From a bacterium (GTDB lineage: Bacteria > JAGOBX01), in NCBI GenBank assembly GCA_029551925.1, contig JAKPEO010000072.1:1-9787 (forward strand): a stretch of 9,787 nt of DNA, read 5' to 3'. The position numbers and the translations under genes are program-made. Shown here piece after piece: positions 7,007 to 9,787 of this stretch. The notes beneath the pieces were generated by a model. The model saw only the letters and a list, made by a program, of their open reading frames with translations, was not told the origin of the DNA and ran no database searches. Positions within the stretch are counted from its first letter, which is position 1; each line of letters starts with the position of its first letter.

Positions 7007-7028
7007 TACGGAGAATTTGATGTTATGA
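7007..7028 (+). promoter_or_regulatory. RBS followed by a two-codon ORF overlapping the regulator start
   Basis: GGAG (7010-7013) is followed at optimal 6-nt spacing by an ATG at 7020, which reads Met-Leu-stop (ATG TTA TGA). The TGA (7026-7028) overlaps the ATG of the regulator (7025-7027), which is itself 11 nt from the SD. The 12 bases TACGGAGAATTT (7007-7018) are identical to those before the DUF151 gene (1067-1078), where the ATG comes directly after. Confidence 0.5.
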
Positions 7029-7609
7029 AAATATCAGAACGGGAAATAGAAATTTTAAATTTTATAAGCGATAATAGCGATAATAAAGAATTATCACAGC
7101 GTAAAATTTCTAATTCGCTCGGATTATCTCTAGGACTTGTTAATATGTTTCTTAAAAAATTAGTTAACAAGGGATTGTTGAAAATCAAAAAAACAGGTAA
7201 TGCTCAATCTATTCATTATATCCTTACTCCTAAGGGCTTTAATGAACGACTGCATTATAATTTATATTATTTAAAAAAAAATATTCATTATTATTCTGGC
7301 GCTAAACAAGCGCTGCTGCAAAAACTTGAAGAATTATCTGCAAAAAAAATTAATGATGTTTTTATTTTTGGAACTGATGACTGGTCAGAAATTATTTATT
7401 TAGCTTTGCAAAATTTTGAATTTAATATCAGGGGTTTTATTGATGATACTGGAATATCTTTAAAATTTAACAAGCGCGTTTATACAATTAATGAATTATC
7501 TGATTTTGATGTTTCGCATTCTGTTATTCTTGTTAATATTGAAAAAAAAGATGAGCTTTTGAAAAAACTAAATGGCAAATTAATAAAAATTAGCGTGGAA
7601 TATTTTTGA
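7025..7609 (+). CDS. Winged-helix transcriptional regulator with Rossmann-like C-terminal domain
   Basis: 194 aa. Residues ~4-75 form a MarR-like winged helix: QRKISNSLGLSLGLVNMFLKKL (25-46) is the helix-turn-helix, KGLLKIKK (49-56) leads into the wing and YILTPKG (65-71) closes it. The wording of this HTH resembles regulators found in exopolysaccharide and lipopolysaccharide gene clusters. A helical linker (~76-107) joins a C-terminal domain (~109-190) starting DVFIFGTDDW, with GFIDDTG (137-143) and VILVN (167-171), the strand/turn pattern of the nucleotide-binding N-terminal domain of PglD-like proteins. It may sense a nucleotide sugar or CoA compound and control the neighbouring glycan genes; that is inference. 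The PglD-like acetyltransferase gene follows after 50 nt. The start is chosen because upstream frames are closed. Confidence 0.8.
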   Translation: MKISEREIEILNFISDNSDNKELSQRKISNSLGLSLGLVNMFLKKLVNKGLLKIKKTGNAQSIHYILTPKGFNERLHYNLYYLKKNIHYYSGAKQALLQKLEELSAKKINDVFIFGTDDWSEIIYLALQNFEFNIRGFIDDTGISLKFNKRVYTINELSDFDVSHSVILVNIEKKDELLKKLNGKLIKISVEYF

Positions 7610-7659
7610 TAGTAATAATTAAGATTTATTGAATAATAAAAAAGGCTGGGATATTTTTT

Positions 7660-8280
7660 ATGAAAGAATTAATAATTATTGGCGGCGGTTGTTTAGCACG
7701 GATAGCGATTGATATGATAGAAGAAATGTATTCAGATGAATATAAAATTATTGGCTATACAGCTCTTGAAAAAAACGAAGAAATAAAAAAATACGAATAT
7801 TTAGGGAAAGATGAAGTATTAGATAAATATTCAGAGAAAATTGAATATGCGCTGAATTGTGTAGGAACAGATAAAAGTAATAATGCTCGCAGAAAGATTT
7901 ATGAAAATTTGATTTTAAAAAAATTTAAGACAATAAATTTGATAGATGAATCGACGCGTATTGCGCGGACCGCAAAATTCGGGCAGAATGTGATTATAAT
8001 GAAAAATGTTTCAATAGGCATTGAAGCGGAAATAGGAGATAATGTTATAATTTATCCTAATACTACAATTGACCATGATACAAAAATTGGCAGTCATTCT
8101 CATATTTGTCCGGGTGTAGCTATTGCAGGAAATGTTAATATTGGCGAAGCAGTATTTTTAGGTATTGGTTGTGTAGTTAGTAATAAAATAACAATTGGCG
8201 CAAATGCTGTGATTGGTGCAGGCGCGGTAGTAATAAAGAATATTGAAGCGGATAGTATTTATAAAGGTTTTAGATGTTGA
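7660..8280 (+). CDS. PglD/NeuD-type sugar acetyltransferase, left-handed beta-helix
   Basis: 206-aa cytoplasmic enzyme expected to move an acetyl group from acetyl-CoA to an amino or hydroxyl group of a nucleotide-linked sugar for surface glycans. The N-terminal domain (1-~85) starts ELIIIGGGCLARIAIDMI, the family's glycine-rich loop. From ~98 onward hexapeptide repeats build the beta-helix: IGIEAEIGDNVIIYPN, TKIGSHSHICPG, VNIGEAVFLGIG, ITIGANAVIGAG. H139, within the DHD triplet at 138-140, aligns with the catalytic His of C. jejuni PglD (His125), with an acidic residue after it as in PglD. The protein ends YKGFRC instead of the usual G-V-P-A-K/R tail, and repeat sequence begins right at the stop, so the last codons may have been altered. 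The SD is weak (AGG at 7643-7645, 14 nt from the ATG). Confidence 0.88.
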   Translation: MKELIIIGGGCLARIAIDMIEEMYSDEYKIIGYTALEKNEEIKKYEYLGKDEVLDKYSEKIEYALNCVGTDKSNNARRKIYENLILKKFKTINLIDESTRIARTAKFGQNVIIMKNVSIGIEAEIGDNVIIYPNTTIDHDTKIGSHSHICPGVAIAGNVNIGEAVFLGIGCVVSNKITIGANAVIGAGAVVIKNIEADSIYKGFRC

Positions 8281-8325
8281 AAAAAAGTGAAAAAGGAAAA
8301 AAGTGTCATAGAAAAAAGTGTCATT
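8279..8325 (+). repeat. Three quasi-tandem ~15-bp copies of the REP 5' segment
   Basis: GAAAAAAGTGTCATA (8296-8310) and GAAAAAAGTGTCATT (8311-8325) are adjacent and differ only at the last base; a weaker copy, GAAAAAAAGTGA (8279-8290), precedes them and overlaps the acetyltransferase stop. Only the last copy continues into the hairpin of the left REP, so the others look like partial repeats. Confidence 0.75.
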
Positions 8326-8346
8326 CTTGCACAAATGCACAAATGA
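8312..8346 (+). repeat. Left REP-like inverted repeat with hairpin
   Basis: AAAAAAGTG leads into an imperfect hairpin: TCATT (8321-8325) with AATGA (8342-8346), a 2x2 mismatch, then TGCA (8328-8331) with TGCA (8336-8339) around a CAAA loop. A tandem TGCACAAA doublet (8328-8343) forms the inner part. The only difference from the right copy is at base 8341. Confidence 0.8.
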
Positions 8347-8597
8347 ATATTAAAATAGATAAAATGAGAAAAAAATGTTTAAATATAAAAAGTGTCAAAT
8401 ATTTTCTGAATATTCTTTTATATAGTTAATTGAATTAAATTAAATTTTGGACAAATAATTTTTAATTTTTCGATACTTTTAATGAAATTAAAAATAGAGT
8501 TGTAGCGAAATTTCTTGTGGTTAATTTAAATAAGCATTATTGAAAAGTTAATAAAGATAAAAAATAAAAAATTTAAAGTAAAATAAGAGGTAGTCGT
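8347..8597 (+). other. Leader region of the transposase gene
   Basis: These 251 nt within the element hold no reading frame that I can support. AAAAAGTGTCA at 8387-8397 is another fragment of the REP 5' segment. A weak promoter candidate is TTGGAC (8447-8452) with GATACT (8472-8477), but the 19-nt spacing and AT-richness make it doubtful. The end holds the transposase RBS, AGAGG (8586-8590), 7 nt from the ATG. Confidence 0.4.
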
Positions 8598-9572
8598 ATG
8601 AGAGGACCAAGAATAACATATCCAAATGCTGTATTTCATATAATAAATAGATTTGTCGATAAACATCCATTTTTTAAGACGGATGAAGATTATAAAACAT
8701 TTTTAAATATTTATTATGAAATCGCAAAATATTATCAAATAAAAACATTCAGTTATTGTATTATGCCAACTCATTTTCATTATGTAATACAAACAATCAC
8801 AGGAGAAATATCAAAATTTTTACAAAGATTTTTAACGACTTCAGCTCAAACATTGAATAGAAAATATGAACGGACAGGTCATCTTTTTCAAGGAAGAACA
8901 AAAACATTGATAGTGCAAACAGAATTATATTTTGAGACTGTAGTAAAATATGTATTGTTAAATCCAGTAAAAGCTAAAATAGTGAAAAATATATTTGAGT
9001 ATCCATACAGCAGTGCAAACGATTTATTAAATTTGAATGAAGAAAAAATATGTTTGCCAAAATTATGGGAATATATATTTAAAGAAAAATATATAAAAAA
9101 TGAAGCAAATAAGATAAGAATAAAGGAATGGTTAAATAATTTAGAAGCAGAGAAAATATATGAGAATTTTCAAAAAAATCATAGAGGTTCTTTTTTAGCG
9201 ACGAAAGAATATAGAGAAGAACTTTTAAAAAAAAAAGAACGACGAAAAATAGAAGTAATATCAGAAGAAAATATCAATCGAAAGAGTGATAAAGTAGAAA
9301 GAAACATTAGTTGGGAAGAGATAAAACATAAAACAGAAGAAGCTATAAAAGAATATAAGATAATACCATTATGGAAAAATAAAAGAATAGCATTTGAACA
9401 AATAAGCTGGTATATAGCTCATAATTATGCTTGTTGGGGTTATAGAAAAATAAAAAGAGAAGCAAAATTAGTTGGTATAAATGAATCAAGGATATCAATG
9501 GCAATAAAAAGGATAAAAAACAAAGAAGAGAAAAAGAAAATAGTAGAAGAAATAATAAAAACAATTTTTTAA
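8598..9572 (+). CDS. REP-associated tyrosine transposase (RAYT, Y1/HUH superfamily)
   Basis: 324 aa. The Y1 transposase domain (~1-140) begins RGPRITYPNAVFHIINR, a typical RAYT start. It contains the metal-binding HUH motif H59-F60-H61 in MPTHFHYVIQ, the conserved GHLFQGR (94-100), and Y118 in KYVLLNPVKA, the expected nucleophile that attacks single-stranded DNA and forms a 5'-phosphotyrosine link. A charged Lys/Glu-rich middle (~165-245) follows. The C-terminal part (~260-310) has the pattern of the DnaA-domain-IV-like helix-turn-helix seen in long RAYTs (FEQISWYIAHNYACWGYRKI, then RISMAIKRIKNKEE). All key residues are present and the frame is intact, so it may be active. RAYTs usually act on nearby REP hairpins, and two flank this gene in opposite orientation. 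The SD, AGAGG, is well placed. Confidence 0.92.
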   Translation: MRGPRITYPNAVFHIINRFVDKHPFFKTDEDYKTFLNIYYEIAKYYQIKTFSYCIMPTHFHYVIQTITGEISKFLQRFLTTSAQTLNRKYERTGHLFQGRTKTLIVQTELYFETVVKYVLLNPVKAKIVKNIFEYPYSSANDLLNLNEEKICLPKLWEYIFKEKYIKNEANKIRIKEWLNNLEAEKIYENFQKNHRGSFLATKEYREELLKKKERRKIEVISEENINRKSDKVERNISWEEIKHKTEEAIKEYKIIPLWKNKRIAFEQISWYIAHNYACWGYRKIKREAKLVGINESRISMAIKRIKNKEEKKKIVEEIIKTIF

Positions 9573-9610
9573 ATAAATAATAAAAAATAAGGAAAAAGAA
9601 AAATAAAAGG

Positions 9611-9645
9611 TCATTAGTGCATTTGTGCAAGAATGACACTTTTTT
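9611..9645 (-). repeat. Right REP-like inverted repeat with hairpin
   Basis: Inverted partner of 8312-8346. The stem is TCATT (9611-9615) with AATGA (9632-9636), an AG/AG internal loop, then TGCA (9618-9621) with TGCA (9626-9629) around a TTTG loop. CACTTTTTT follows, so the arm could also serve as a weak terminator for the transposase, whose stop is 38 nt upstream. Confidence 0.8.
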
Positions 9646-9646
9646 A

Positions 9647-9787
9647 AAAAAAATTGGTAGAACAAAAAATGAAATAAAAAAAAGAATAGAATTAATACCT
9701 TTGAAAAGACCAGGTGAACCTAAAGATATAGCTAATATGGTAGAATATTTATGTTCTGATAAATCTGATTTTATTACAGGACAGATT
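9647..9787 (+). pseudogene. C-terminal part of an SDR (FabG-like) reductase, 5' missing, 3' off the window
   Basis: The frame in phase with the right edge reads IELIPLKRPGEPKDIANMVE and then YLCSDKSDFITGQI, a textbook C-terminal signature of short-chain dehydrogenases such as 3-oxoacyl-ACP reductase (iPLgRfGePeDIAn..lfLaSd.a.fiTGq). The nucleotide-binding N-terminal and the catalytic Ser-Tyr-Lys regions are absent: upstream, the frame runs straight into the right REP arm, and no SDR sequence precedes the left arm. The gene therefore appears truncated by the RAYT element or a rearrangement tied to it. A reductase of this type would suit a sugar- or acyl-modifying cluster next to the acetyltransferase. 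Whether a 3' part continues intact lies outside the window. Confidence 0.75.

Larger units (their letters stand above)
8312..9645 (+). mobile_element. RAYT element (REPtron-like) bounded by 35-bp inverted repeats
   Basis: A REP-associated tyrosine transposase gene is enclosed by two inverted repeats (8312-8346 and 9611-9645) that match at 34 of 35 positions. Each arm can form a short imperfect hairpin, as expected for REP sequences recognised by these HUH enzymes. The unit lies between a sugar acetyltransferase gene and the 3' end of an SDR gene, interrupting a likely glycan cluster. No clear target duplication is seen, as expected for the IS200-like mechanism. The gene inside is built largely from AGA, AAA and ATA codons, unlike the leftmost genes, which use GCG and CGC often. 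Confidence 0.75.

Noticed and set aside
8158-9639. Minus-strand open frames opposite the acetyltransferase and the transposase
   Set aside because: Low-complexity Phe/Leu/Tyr-rich translations of the opposite strand of purine-rich genes, with no motif.

Overview
The window is very AT-rich with short gaps, uses standard bacterial code (TGA stops end several genes) and carries every supportable gene on the + strand. It looks like an uncultured, low-GC bacterium. The gene set (DUF151 bifunctional nuclease, PIN-PhoH ATPase, lone EutN/CcmL shell protein, GGDEF protein, REP-associated transposase) would fit an Elusimicrobiota- or Margulisbacteria-like candidate phylum, but the phylum is a guess and cannot be fixed from the sequence alone.

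Region 1 (1-2445) is a probable housekeeping operon: a UTP--sugar-1-phosphate uridylyltransferase cut by the left edge, a DUF151 bifunctional nuclease and a ketopantoate reductase, spaced 16 and 20 nt apart.

Region 2 (2475-6708) starts at a near-perfect sigma70-type promoter whose predicted start point lies about 3 nt before the ATG of a EutN/CcmL-like shell-vertex protein, so the mRNA looks leaderless. The likely operon continues with a PIN-PhoH ATPase (5 nt gap), a two-helix membrane/coiled-coil protein of unknown function, and a 546-aa protein that overlaps it by 4 nt. The last protein is the most unusual item here: its first ~250 residues carry the four-cysteine Fe-S signature of Cas4/AddB-type nucleases but lack most nuclease catalytic residues, and they are joined to an apparently active GGDEF diguanylate cyclase with an I-site.

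Region 3 (6721-6826) is a compact transcription unit with a good promoter, an operator-like palindrome at the start point, a hairpin and a strong terminator-like hairpin. It would give a candidate small RNA of about 72 nt.

Region 4 (7025-8280 and 9647-9787) looks like part of a surface-glycan cluster: a winged-helix regulator with a Rossmann-like C-terminal half, a PglD/NeuD-type acetyltransferase, and the C-terminal end of an SDR (FabG-like) reductase. A REP-associated tyrosine transposase (RAYT) sits between the acetyltransferase and the SDR remnant, flanked by a 35-bp inverted repeat with one mismatch. Each repeat arm can fold into a REP-like hairpin. The 5' part of the SDR gene is absent from the window, so the element is associated with a truncation or rearrangement.
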